A stretch of 64,000 bases of DNA from Termitidicoccus mucosus (GTDB lineage Bacteria; Verrucomicrobiota; Verrucomicrobiia; Opitutales; Opitutaceae). The notes below the pieces were generated by a model that saw only the letters and a list, made by a program, of their open reading frames with translations, did not search any database and was not told the origin of the DNA. The stretch covers positions 6,882,501 through 6,946,500 of the forward strand of contig NZ_CP109796.1 of the NCBI RefSeq assembly GCF_038725785.1. Direction: 5' to 3'. Positions 36,001-48,000 of this stretch are shown here, in pieces. The position numbers and the translations under genes are program-made. Every line of letters begins with the position of its first letter. Position 1 is the stretch's first letter.

Positions 36001-39000
36001 GTGCCGCTGTTGCCGACGGTGAAGTTGTCGTTCGCGCTCCACCATGCCGTGCCGCTGACGGTGGCGATGCCAATGGCGGTGGCGTTAAAGCCAATATAAA
36101 CCGCCGCACTGGTGATGCTGCCGCTGTCGGTGAGCAGGAGCGAGCCGGTGCCGTTTTCGCCGAGGTAGAAATCCCCGGCGGCATTCCAATGCGCCGAGCC
36201 GCTGACGGTGCCGGTGCCGAGAGCGTCGTTGCCGTTGCTGAAATAAACATTGCCGCTGCTGATGGTGGCGTTGTCGGTGAGCAGCAGCGAGCCGGTGCCG
36301 CTGGTGGCGATGTAAAACTCGCCGGCGGAGGCATCCCAGAACGCCGAACCGCTGACGGTGCCGCTGCCGACGCCGGTGATGCCGTGGCCCAACCAAACGT
36401 TGCCGCTGAGGATGCTACCACTGCCGGTCAGCGTCAGGAAGCCGGTGCCACTGTTGCCGACGTAGAAATCGCCGCCGTTCGTGTCCCAGAACGCCGAGCC
36501 GCTGACGGTGCCCGTGCCGACGCCGGTGGTGCCGTTGCCGAAATAAACCACGTCGCTGCTGATGCTGCCGCTGTCGGTGAGCGCCAGCGCGCCGGTGCCG
36601 GCGCTGCCGACGGTGAAGGTGTTGCCGTTGGTGGTCCAGAACGCGGTGTCGCTGACCGTGACGATGCCGGTGCCGGCAGCGTTGCCGCCCAGGGTGACCG
36701 CGCCGCTGCTGATGCTGCCGCTGCCGTTCAGGGCGACGGTGCCGGTGCCGCTGTTGCCGACCAGGAAGTTGGTGCCGTTGGTCGTCCAATACGCGCCGCC
36801 GCCGACCGTGACGCCGCCGAGGGCGCCGTTGGAGAGACCGAGGACGGCCAGCCCGCTGCTGATGCTGCCGCTGCCGTTGAGGGTCAGCGTGCCGGTGGCG
36901 TTCATGGCGTAGCCGAGGTAGAAATTGTCGCCGCCGGTGTTCCAGTAGCCGCTGCCGCTGACGAGGGCAGTGCCGGAGGCGCCGCTGTTGTAGCCGACAT
37001 AGACGGTGCCGGTGGTGAGCACGCCGCGGTCGGTGACGGTCAGCGCGCCGCTGCCGCTGTTGCCGACGAACAGGGTGCCGCCCACCGTCACGAAGCCGCT
37101 GCCGCTGACGGTGCCGGTGCCGCGCGCGCCGGCGTCGCGGCCGAAGGCCAGCGTTTGCTGCACGGCGACGGTGCCGCTGTCCACGAGGAACGTGCCCGCG
37201 CCGGTGCCGCCGATGACGGCGTTGGTGGCGGTGAGGTAGGCGGTGCCGCCGGTGTTGAGGAAGATCGCGCCGCCGTCCACCAGCAGGTCGTCGCTGGTCC
37301 AGCCGCGGTTCACGAGCCAGCCGCCGAGGACGTGCAGCCCGGCGAGGGTGTTTGAGCCGCTGAGGATGAGGGTGCCGCTGTTGCTGGCCGTCACGGTGAG
37401 CGTGGCGCCGTCCCACGCGCTGCCGCTGGCGTTGGTGGTGCCGAGGTCGGCGGTGGTGGCGGAGAGGTTCACGTCAACGTTGAAGCTCTCGGTCGCGCCG
37501 AGGGTGAAGTTGCCGTGGCTCGTGGTCGTGGCGCTGAACCACGCGAGTTGCGAACCGAGCACGTAGTCGGTGCCGCCGGTGATGAACGCACCGAAGGTGA
37601 GGAAATCTTTCGCGCTCGTGCCGCCGGTGACGCTGACAGTGGCGAAGTCGCCGGTGATGGTGTTGGTGTGAATCAGCACTTGCGCGTTACTATCGGCGAG
37701 CGCCGACGCGCTGCCGCCATTGCTGAACAGCGCCGTGCCGGTGGCGTTCACCGTCAGCGTGCCGTCGAGTCGCGCCGTGCCGGCGGTGATGAACGCGCCG
37801 CGCGAGCCGGGCGTGCCGTCGAGGGTCAGCGTCAGCGCGGAAACGGCGTTTTGCGCATAAGCGCCGCCGGCGGTGACGCTGCCGCTGTCGCCGATGACCA
37901 GCGCGCCGGTGCCGTCGGTGGTGAAGCCGAGGCCGGTCAGCATGGCGTCGCCGTTGTTGTGGCCGACGTTGAAGTCGCCGTCCGCCGCCACCACGCCGTT
38001 GCCGCTGATGGTGACCGTGCCGATGCCGGCGGTCGGCGCGCCGCCGCTCGTGCCGCCCACGCCAACCACCACGTCGCCCCCCGTGCGGACCGCGCCGCCC
38101 GCGCCGACGCTCAACGCACCGCGGCCACCCGCGCCGACCGCGACGCCGTGGCTGGCGCCGACCAGGGCATTCGTGATGCCGGCCGTGCCGGCGCCCTCCG
38201 CGAAGCCGTAACTGGCGCCAACCGAAAATATTCCCGTGCTAATCGTGCCGCCGGTCATGGCCAGCGCGCCGGAGCCGGAACCGGTGAAACTGCTGCCAAT
38301 GACGTCCACCCCGATTGACACGATGGGACCGCCGCCGAGGTTGCCGGTCGCCTCCAACAACCCGCCGCTCATGATAATGACAGCATTCCCCGCCCCGGCG
38401 ATGGACACCGCGCCCTGCGAGGTGATGGTGCCGCCGGTGAAGGTCAGCGTCGCCGAGGACGCATAACTGCCGATGTCCAGCGCGTAAACGGCGTTCAGCC
38501 AGCCGCCGCTGATCGTGCCGGTGGCGGTGCCGCCGTCGTAGCCCAGACGGAAAACGCTGTCGCCGGTAACCGTGCCGCCGGTTTGCACATAAGTGCCAAC
38601 GCCCGTGCCGGTGCCGATGGCCGCGTAATCGTAGTTAACGATGCCGGAGCCGACGTTGAGCACGCCGGCACCGCCGTTGGCGCCAACGTAAAGGTTGGTG
38701 GTATCGCCGCCCAGATACGCGCTGCCGCTGACCGCCAGCGTGCCGCTCATGCCGGTGGCGGAGCCAACCACCACGTTGTTCGTGCTGCCCGTCCAGCCGG
38801 TGATGGCCAGCACGCCGCCGTCAACGGTGGTCGCGCCGGTGTAATTGTTCGTCGCGCTGAGGATGAGCGTGCCGCTGTTGCTGGCCGTCACCGTCAGCGA
38901 GCGGCCGTCCCATGACAGCGTGTTGGACGGCTGCCGGTCAGCCAGCGCGACATCCACGTCGAAGTAGCCGAGGGTGTTGGTGATGGTGAAATTGCCATGG

Positions 39001-42000
39001 GACGTTTTTGTTCCCGTGTACCACGTGAGCATCGCGCCCGCCACCACGTCGGTGCCACCGACCAGGGTGACGCCGTAGTTCAGGTAGTCAAAGTCGCTGG
39101 TGCCGCCGCTGAGGGTGACGTGGTCGAACCAGGTGCCGCCGACGCCGTTCTGCGTGTGGATGAGGAGTTGCTGGTTGCGGCCGACGTCGCTGGCCTTGGT
39201 GTCGGTGAGGTAGATGATGCCGTCGGGGCCGGTGGTGCCGGTAAAGCCGGCGCTGCCGCTCAGGCCGGTGACAGCCAGCGTGCCGCCGAGCGTCGCCGCG
39301 CCCGCGGCGAGGAAGGCGCTGTCCGGCGCGCGCCCGCTGGTGATGTCGAGCGCCAGCAAGCCGCCGCTCTGGACATACTGGCCGTCGGCGTTGACGAGGC
39401 CGCGGTTGGTGATGTTCAGCGCGCCGGTGCCGAGGGTGAAGGTGGTCGCGCTCCAGTAGCCGCCGCCGCTGACCACGCCGGTGCCGCCGTTAATCACCGC
39501 GGCGGCGTTGTGGTTGATGCGGCCCGCCATGCTGCCGCTGGTGGTGGTGACGACCAGCGCGCCGCCGAGGACGGTGGTGGTGCCGGTGTAGCTGTTGCCG
39601 GCGCTGAGGATGAGGGTGCCGCTGTTGCTGGCGGTGACGGTCAGCGACGCGCCGTCCCAGGCGTAGCCGCCGCTGTTGGCCCCGTGCGCTTGGTGGTTGT
39701 AGAGGTCAACGTCAATGTCGAAGCTCTCGCCCGCGTTCAGCGTGAAGTTGCCGTGGCTGGTGTCCGTGCCGGTGAACCATGACAGGACGTTGCCGATAAT
39801 CAGGTCGGTGTCGTCGTTAATCTTCATGATGCCGAATTGCAAAAAGTCGCGGGTGCCGCTGAAGGCGGCGTTGAACGCTCCGCCGGTGCCGTCCACGACG
39901 CTGGTGTAGTTGTTGTAATCGCCGAAAATCGTGCCGTCGGCGTGCATGAGGAATTGCACCAGCGAGGTCGCCGTGTAACCGCTGGCGGTGCTGCCACTGG
40001 CGATGAGGTTGGTGTAGTTGCTGAGTTGCAGCGTGCCGGAATTATCAAGGAAAATGGAGCCGCTGACGCTGATGAACGCGCTGCGCGAGGCGTTGGCCAG
40101 GTCGAGCGAGAGGACGGTGTCCGCGGCCTGCGTGAAATCGCCCGCCGCTGACAGTGAGCCGGGCGCGCCGATGGCGAGGGTGCCGCCGCTGAGGATGGCG
40201 GTGCCGCCGATGGTGTTGGTCGCCCAGAGCGTGAGCAAGCCGTCGCCGGTTTTGATTAAATTGACGCCGCTGTTGGTGGCGATGGAGTCGGCGCGCATGG
40301 CCGCGGAGAATTGGGAGCCGATTTCAGCGTCCGCGCCGGCGGCGATGTCGAACCACGCGCTGCCGCTGCTGACGTAGAGGAAGCCGCCCGCCGCGTCGCC
40401 GCCGCCCGTCGTGTTGCCGCTGGCGGTCAGCAGGTCGCCGGACGCGAGGTGGAGGATGAAGCTGGAGCCGGAATAAATCGCGCCGCCTTGCGAGCCGCTG
40501 ACGTTGCCGGTGACGGTGACCAGCCCGAACGTGCCGGAAAGGGTGATGGCGCTGCCGAGGGTGTAAATCGCGCCGCCGCTGCCGGCGGCTTGGTTGGCGC
40601 TGATGATGAGGTTGCCGGTCAGGCCGCCGATGGTGAGGACGCCGGTGCCGCTGACCGAGCCGGGGTCAATCTGCGGGTAGTCGGCGAGGACGGTGGACAG
40701 ATAGTTGGTGACGGCCAGCGCGCCGCCGTTGACGTCGGCGTAGTTGCCGGTGATGGAAAACGCGCCGGCGGCGGTGGCGCTGAGGGTGAGGTTGTTCGCC
40801 GCGTGGACGGCGCCGCCGTAACCGGCGGTGTTGCTGCCGATGACGAAGGCGCCGTAGCTGCCGCCGACGATGACGTCGCCGGCGATGGAGCCGATGGCGC
40901 CGGCGACGCCGTAGTTGCCGGACGCGCCGGTGGCGACGTTGTTGGTGACGGTCAGCGCGCCGGCGGACTGGGCGTCAATGACCACGTTGCCAAGCAGCGC
41001 GCCGAGCGCGCCGACGGAGCGGCCGGCGGTGTTCGAATCAATGAAAATCGCGCCGTAGGTGCCGCTGACGGTCAGCGACTGGTTCGCGCCCAGCCCGCCG
41101 AAATCGCTGAACGCGGCGTTGTTGGTGACCATCAGCGCGCCGCCGGCGAGGGCGCTGATGCGGGTGTCGCCGTCGGCGGTGCCGAACGCGCCGTAGTCGC
41201 CGCCGGTGCTGGTGTTGTGGTCAAAAATAATGTCGCCCGCGCTGACGGCGTCGAGGGTGAGATTGCGCTGGGCGTAAATCGCACCACCCCAACTGCCGGC
41301 GGTGTTGGAGGCGAAGAGGATGGAACCGTAGCTGCCGCTGAACAGCACGTCTTGCGAGGCGTAAATCGCGCCGCCGTCGTTGAAGTTGGCACCGGTGCCG
41401 GAGCGGTTGTGGCTGACGTTCAGCGTGCCGGCGACGGTGGCGGTGATGATGACGTCGGAGGGGGCGGTGGGGGGGCCGAAGGCGGCGTTGGTGGCCGTGC
41501 CGATGGCGCCGCCGGAGGCGCCGGCGGTGTTGCCGGTGAAGTTGAGGTTGCCGCCGGCCACGGCGCTGACGGTGATGCCGCTGTAGGAGCCGAGCGCGCC
41601 GCCGCCGCCGCCGGCGGTGTTGTTGGTCACGTCAATGTCGCCGGCGGTGGTCACGTCAAACGCCATCGCGCCGTAGGAGCCGAACGCGCCCGCGAGGCCG
41701 CCGGTGGTGTTGGAGTCAATCAGCAGCGCGCCGTAGCTGCCGCTGACGGTCAGTTCCCCGAAGGCATAGAACGCGCCCGCGCCGCCCGCCGAATAGTTGT
41801 TGGTGACGGCCAGCGTGCCGCCGGCGACGGCGTTGATGGCGACGCTGCCCAGCGACGAGCCGAGCGCGCCGGCGGCGGCGCCGGCGTAGTTGCCGCTGAA
41901 GGTGATGTTGCCCGCGCTGACGGCGTCCATGGCGATGTTTTGCTCCGCCCAAATCGCGCCGCCGTAGCCAACCGCGCTGACGGTGTTCGAGGCGAAGAGG

Positions 42001-45000
42001 ATTTCGCCGAAGCTGCCGCTGAAGTTCAGGCTGCCCGCGTAGAACGCCGCGCCGTTGGCGGCGGCGTAATTGTTAACCGCCGCCAGCGTGCCGGCGACCT
42101 GGGCGATGATGTTCAGCGTGCCGGCGGTGCCCGTGGCAATCGCACCGTTGCCTTCGACGCCGGTGCCGCCGGTGTTGGAAGTGATGACGAACTCGCCGAA
42201 GCTGCCGCTGAGGTTCAGGTTGTTCCGCGCGAAAATCGCCGCGCCGTCAAACCCGGCGGTGTTGCCGGTGAAGGTCAGCGTGCCGGAGAAGACGGTGAAA
42301 TCCAGCGTGTCGGCGGAATAAATCGCGCCGCCGTTGTTGGCGGCGACGTTATCGCCAAAGGTGAGGAGGCCGGAGCTGCCGTTGACCGTCAGCGTGCCGG
42401 TGTCCGCGCCCATCGCAATCGCGCCGCCGCTGCTGCCGGAGGTGTTGCCGGTGAGGAGGAAATTGCAGTCGTCGAAATTAAGCACGCCGTTGCCCGCGAA
42501 ATACATCGCGCCGCCGAGGTTCGCGCCGCTGACGCTGTTGCCGGTGAATTCCGAGTGGCCCTTGATATTATAAGCGCCGCCCGCCCCGACAAACACCGCG
42601 CCGCCGTTGCCGTTGTAAGCGGGGGCGCTGACGGTCAGCAACGCGGTGGCGCTGCTTTGCGCGAGGTTGCCGGCGGCGTTCGCGGCGACGGACTGGCGTG
42701 CCGTCAGCGTGGCGCTTTGGTTGAACATCAGCGTGCCGCTGCTGGTCGTGCTGTTGAAAACGATGAGCGTGCTGGAGTTGACGGCGTCGGCGGCGTTGGC
42801 GGTGGCGGCGGAGGCGAGCAACGCGCCCCCGGTGATGACGGTGCTGCCGGTGTAGGCGTTCGACGCGCTGAGTGTCAGCGTGCCGCCGCCGAGTTTGGTC
42901 AGTGTGCGGCCGTCCCACGCGGCGCCGCTGGCGTTGGCGGTGCCGAGGTCGGCGTTGGTGTCGCTCAGCGTCACGTCCACGTTGAACGCCGCGCCGTCGC
43001 CGAGGGTGAAGCTGCCGTGGCTGACGCTCGACGCGCTAAACCACGCGAGGCCGAAACCGAGCACGTAGTCCTGGTTGTTGTTGACCGCGTACGCGCCGCC
43101 GGTGATGTAGTCGGGCAGGCCGCCGGGCGGGAGGCCACTGATGATGAGGTTGGCGAAGCTGCCGCTGATACTGCCCGGGGCGGCGGTGTGGAGAAGGAGG
43201 ACGCTGTTGTTCGTAAGCAGGCTGGCGGCGGTGCCGGTGACGTTGGCCTCGAAACCGGTGACGGTCAGCGAGCCGTCGAGGGCGGCGGTGCTGGCGTTGA
43301 TATACGCGCCGCGCCCGCTGTCGCGGTTGGCGAGATCAATGAACAGGTTGCCGCCGCCTTGCTGGGTGTAGGCGCCGCCGAGGCTCACGCTGCCGCTGTC
43401 GCTGACGCCTAGCGTGCCGCCGCTGACGGTCAGGCTGCTGCCAATCCAAATCGCGGTGCCGCCGACGTTCACGCCGCCGCCGCTGATGGCGCCGGCGGCG
43501 TTGAGCGTCGCGCTGTCGGCCAGGTTGAGCAACCCGCCGCTGACATTCAGGTTTTGCGCGTTGAACACGGCGGCACCGCCCAGGCTCACGCTGCCGCCGC
43601 TGATCAGCGCGGTGGTGCCGTTGACGACGGCGTTGTCCTGCGCGTTGAGCCAGCCGCCGCTGACGGTGAAGTTGGTCGCGCTCCACGCGCCGGAGCCGCT
43701 GACGGTCGCAGTGCCGCCGTTGATGAGAGCGGCGGCGGTGTTGTTAATCGAACCCGCCGCGCCGCCGGTGGTGGTGGTGATGAACAATTCGCCCGCGCCG
43801 ACGGTGGTGGTGCCGCTGTAATTGTTGGCGGCGGTGAGGAACAGCGCGCCGACGCCGGTCTTGGCCAGCGACTGGCCGTCCCAGCCGGAGCCGGTGAGGT
43901 TTTGGACGCTGTTGTTCAGCGCGATGTCCACATCGAACGACTGGCCGCCGTCCAGTTCGAACGTGCCGCTGGCGTTGGTGCCGCCGGCGAGCCACGCGAG
44001 TTCAAAGCCGACGTAATAATTCGTGCCGGTGAAGGGGGTGACGTTCACGCCGTCGTTGCTGATGAAGCCGTCGAGGACGATAAATTTATAGCTGCTGCTG
44101 GTGCCGCTGCCGACGTTCTTGCTGGCAAAATCGGTGCCGCCGAAGCCGTTGCTGGTGCTGATGATGAGCGTGTTGCCGGACTTCAGGCCGCTGGCGCTGC
44201 TGCCGCTGGACGTGCCGTCGAACGAGACGACGTTCAGCGTGCCGCCGAGCACCGCGCCGGCGGCGTAAATGAAGGCGTCGTCCGGGCCGCGCGTGGTGGA
44301 GTCGAGGATGGCCAGGAGTTGCGCGCCGGCGTTTTGTTGGTAAGTGCCGGCGACGTTCAGCACGCCGTTGCCGTTGACGCGCAGGGCGGTCGCCAAGCCG
44401 GGGGACGCCGCCGCGCCGTTGATGAAATCGCCGCCGACGGTCAGCGTCGCATCGCCGCCGCTGCTCGTGCCGCCAATCCACACCGCGCCGCCGCCGCCGC
44501 CCATGTTGATAATCACGCTGCCGCTGACACTCATGCTGCCGCTGTCGCCGACAATCAACTGGCCGTAACCGTCCGCGCCGGCGATGACGCTGTTGGTCAA
44601 ATTCCACGTGGCGTTATCAGACACATACGCCTGCCCCATGCTGTCCGCCGCCGCGCCGATGACCACCAAGCCGCTGCCGGTGATGCTGCCGCTGTTGGCG
44701 ACGCGCACGACGCCGGTGCCGCTGCCGGCGATGACCATGCTGCCCGAACCGGCGTTCCAGTAACCGGCGGACGCGGCGTCCGCGCCAATCCCCACGCCGC
44801 CGAACACGCCGGTGGCGTTGCCGATGATGACGGCGCTGTTGGTGACGAGGGTGGAGTTGCCAAAACTTTCCAAGACGCCATACGCTTGGTCGCCGACGAT
44901 CAGCGTGCCGCCGGTGGCGAGCGTGGCGCCGCCGGCGAGGTAAACGGCGCCAACGCCCGCCGCGCCGATGCTCATGCCGCCGGCGCCGACCTGCCACAGC

Positions 45001-48000
45001 GCGCTGCCGCTGACGTTGACCGTGGCGCCGCCGCCCGCCGCGCCGCCGACGACCGCCCGCGTGTTGCCATCGGTGGTGCCGGTGATGTTCAGCGCGCCGC
45101 CGAGGACGCTGGTGGTGCCGGTGTAGGTGTTGTGGGCGCTGAGGGTGAGGGTGCCGCTGTTCGACGCGGTGACGGTCAGCGACCGGCCGTCCCACGCGCT
45201 GCCGCTGGCGTTGGTGCTGCCGGTGTCGGGGGTGGTGTCGCTGAGGATGACGTCAACGTCGAAACTTTGCCCCGCGCCGAGGGTGAAGTTGCCGTGCGAC
45301 GAGGCGGGCGTGTCGTACCACGCGAGGCCCAGCCCGACGACGTAATCACGGTCGCTGTTGGCCTTGTGCGCGCCGAGGTTGAGGAAATCATAGCCGGTCG
45401 CGCCGCCGACATTGGCGATGAGGTCGCCGGTGATGCCGCCGGTGGTGCGGATGATGGTGTAGGAGCTGTTGGAAAAATCGCTGGCGGCGCTGCCGGTGAC
45501 CGCGCCGCCGGAAAAGCCGCTGAGGGCCAGATAGCCGGCGAGGGTGGCGGTGTTGGCGGTGATGAAGGGGGCGTTCGGCGCGGCGGCGTTGAGGCTGATG
45601 CTCAGCGTGCCGGTGGCGTTTTGCGTGTATGCGCCGGTGAGGCTCAGCGAGCCGCTCTGGCTCAGGCCGAGGTTGCCGCTGTTGGTGAAGCTCGCGCCGT
45701 GCCAGTAGCCGGTGTCGCTGACGGTGACGCTGCCGAGCGCGCCGATGGTGGCGTTGCCGTTTTGCGTGTAGATGCTGCCGGTCTGGTTCAACGTCAGCGA
45801 CGCGCTGCCGCTCTGCCCGACGGTGAAGTTGCCGTTATTATTATACCAGTACCCGCTGCCGCTGACGGTGCCGGTGCCGTAACTGCCGGCGTTTTGACCG
45901 AAGATAACGCTGGTGCCGGTGACGGAGCCGCTGTCAGTCACGACGAAGGTACCGCTGACGGAGCCGCCGACAATCATGGTGGTCGCGCTCCACCAGCCGC
46001 TGCCGGTGACCTCGCCGATGCCGCCGTCAATCAGGCCGCTGCTGTTGATGATTTGGCCGAGGACGTTCAGCGTGCCGCCCCGCACTATCGTGGCGCCGGT
46101 GTACTGGTTGCTCGATGAAATCACGAGCAAGCCGCCGCCGGTTTTGTAGAGGTTACCGCTGGCGATGGCAATGCTGTCGGCGGCGTTGATGATGGAGGTG
46201 TTGTTGCCGATTTGCGCGACCGCGCCGGAGGAGATGTTGAAGGTGGCGTTGCCGGCGGCGACATTGAGGAAGCCGCTGGTGTTGTTGGAGGCTTTGTTGC
46301 CGCTGGCAGTGAGCGTGCCGGCGCTGACATTCAGCGTGAACGCGCCGCCGGAGTAAATCGCGCCGCCCATGCCTCCGGCGGTGTTGCTGGTGAACGTCAG
46401 CAAGCCGTTCGCCATGCTCTGACTGACCGTCAGCGCCCCCGCGCTGTAAATCGCGCCGCCGCCGTTGTAGCCGGAGGCGGTCGCCACGTTGCCGCTGAAA
46501 TTCACAGTGCCGGCGGCGGTGAACGCCACGGCGCTGCCGCTGATCGCGCCGCCGAAGTTTGCCGTGTTGCCTTGGAACAGCGTGTAGCCGGCGCCGCCGA
46601 CGGTGACGGTGCCCGTCGTGTAAATCGCGCCGCCGCTACCGTAGTTGTTAATAACGTTGTTGGTGAACGCCAGCGTGCCGGTGGTGGCGCTGAGGGTCAC
46701 GTTGCCAACCGCCTCAATCGCGCCGCCGTTGCTCGGCGAGACATTGCCGCTGAAACTCACCGCGCCGTAGGTGCCGCCGATGCTGACGCCGCCGCCGCTG
46801 TAAATCGCGCCGCCGCCCGCGCTGCCGGCGGTGTTGCTGCTGAACAGCAGCGTGCCGCCAACCAGTGAGTTGATGACGACGTCCTGCGCGCTGTAGAACG
46901 CGCCGCCGTCGCCGCCGCCGCCGGTGGAGTTACCGCTGACGGTCACGTTGTTCGCGACCGTGGCGCTGAGGGTCAGCGCGCCACCCACCGCCTCGAACGC
47001 GCCGCCGTTGTTGCCGGCATTGTTGTTCAAAATGGAGATGCCGCCGTAGCTGCCGCCGATGGTGATGGCCGCGCCCACAAACCCGCCGCCGCTGCCGCCG
47101 CCGCCGCCGGTGTTGCTGCTGACGAGCAGCGAGCCATACGCGCCGTCAATGCCCACCGTGCCGCCGGTGAAAATCGCGCCGCCGCTGCCTTGCGAGTTGG
47201 CGTAGTTGTTGGTGAACGCCAGCGCGCCCGCCGCGGTGGCGCTGATGGTGACGTTGCCGCCGGCGAGGATGGCGCCGCCGTTTTTGCCGCCGCCGGTGTT
47301 GCGGTCAAATGTGATGGCACCGTAGCTGCCGCTGATGCCCACGGCGTTGCCGGCGCTGATGGCGCCGCCGCCCTGCGAGCTGTTGCCGCTGAAATTCAGC
47401 GCGCCACTGACCAGCGGATTGATGAAGATGCTGCCGTTGCCGGCGGCAATCGCGCCGCCGCTGCTGTTGGTTTTGTTGTTGGCGAAAGTGACGCTGCCGT
47501 AGCTGCCGCCGAACGCGAGGCTGCCGGTGATGCCGAGACCGGAGCCGACGTAGAGCGCGCCGCCGCTGGTGTTGGCGTAGTTGCCGGTGGCGGTGAACGC
47601 CGCGGCGGTGGCGCTGATGATCATGGCGTTGTTGGCGTTCCACGCGCCGCCCTCGCCGATGGCGGTGTTGCTGGTGAGCAGGATGTTCGCGTGGGTGCCG
47701 CCGACGGTGAGGACTTGGTTGGAATACACCGCGCCGCCCGGCCCGCCCGACGCGGCGTTGTTTTGGAACGCCAGATTGCCGCCGCTGTTGCCGAGCAGCG
47801 AGATGCTGCCCCACGCGAGCATCGCGCCGCCCGCGCCGCTGCTGGTGACGTTGTTGGCGAACAGCATGTCGTTCACCGTGTTCGCGGTGAAGCCGACGGC
47901 GGAGGAGGCGAAAATCGCGCCGGCATTGCCGTTGGAAGTGTTGCCGGTGAAGGCGATGCCGCCGAAATTGCCGCCGACGCTCACGTTGCCCTGCGTCGCG

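Larger units (their letters stand above)
2850..43100 (-). repeat. Linker family A (GAFVTA...LIHT...GDFATVSV...FGAFITGGTDYVLG)
   Basis: This block of about 150-180 residues precedes the PATR header. Good copies place the DYVLGSQLAW motif near 2890, 5820, 9960, 11560, 17170, 20840, 23835, 25600, 28260, 30900 and 37560; divergent copies lie near 4350, 39060, 39800, 43060, 44020 and 45340. All end in SHGNFTL, then GESFNVDV, then a variable spacer and WDG. Nucleotide identity between good copies is high over hundreds of bases, making them recombination substrates. Confidence 0.85.
2670..46120 (-). repeat. Array of about 30 large modules, each headed by a PATR strand
   Basis: Each module runs linker, then WDG(K/R)SLTVT, then a PATR header of the type SASNSYTGTT-VNGG-L-ITGWTG, then small repeats. 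Header positions are near 46100, 45125, 43820, 42855, 40230 (variant), 39595, 38845, 37350, 35445, 33835, 32380, 30695, 29375, 28045, 26565, 25390, 23625, 22405, 20635, 19175, 16955, 15485, 14245, 12900, 11350, 9750, 8405, 7085, 5605, 4155 and 2690. Spacing is mostly 1.2-1.8 kb, with extremes of about 0.6 and 2.6 kb. Some headers keep the canonical KTGDGTL opening (15.5, 19.2 and 26.6 kb; KAGSGTL at 7.1 and 8.4 kb), which ties them to the autotransporter-associated beta-strand repeat (TIGR02601/PF12951). Confidence 0.9.
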
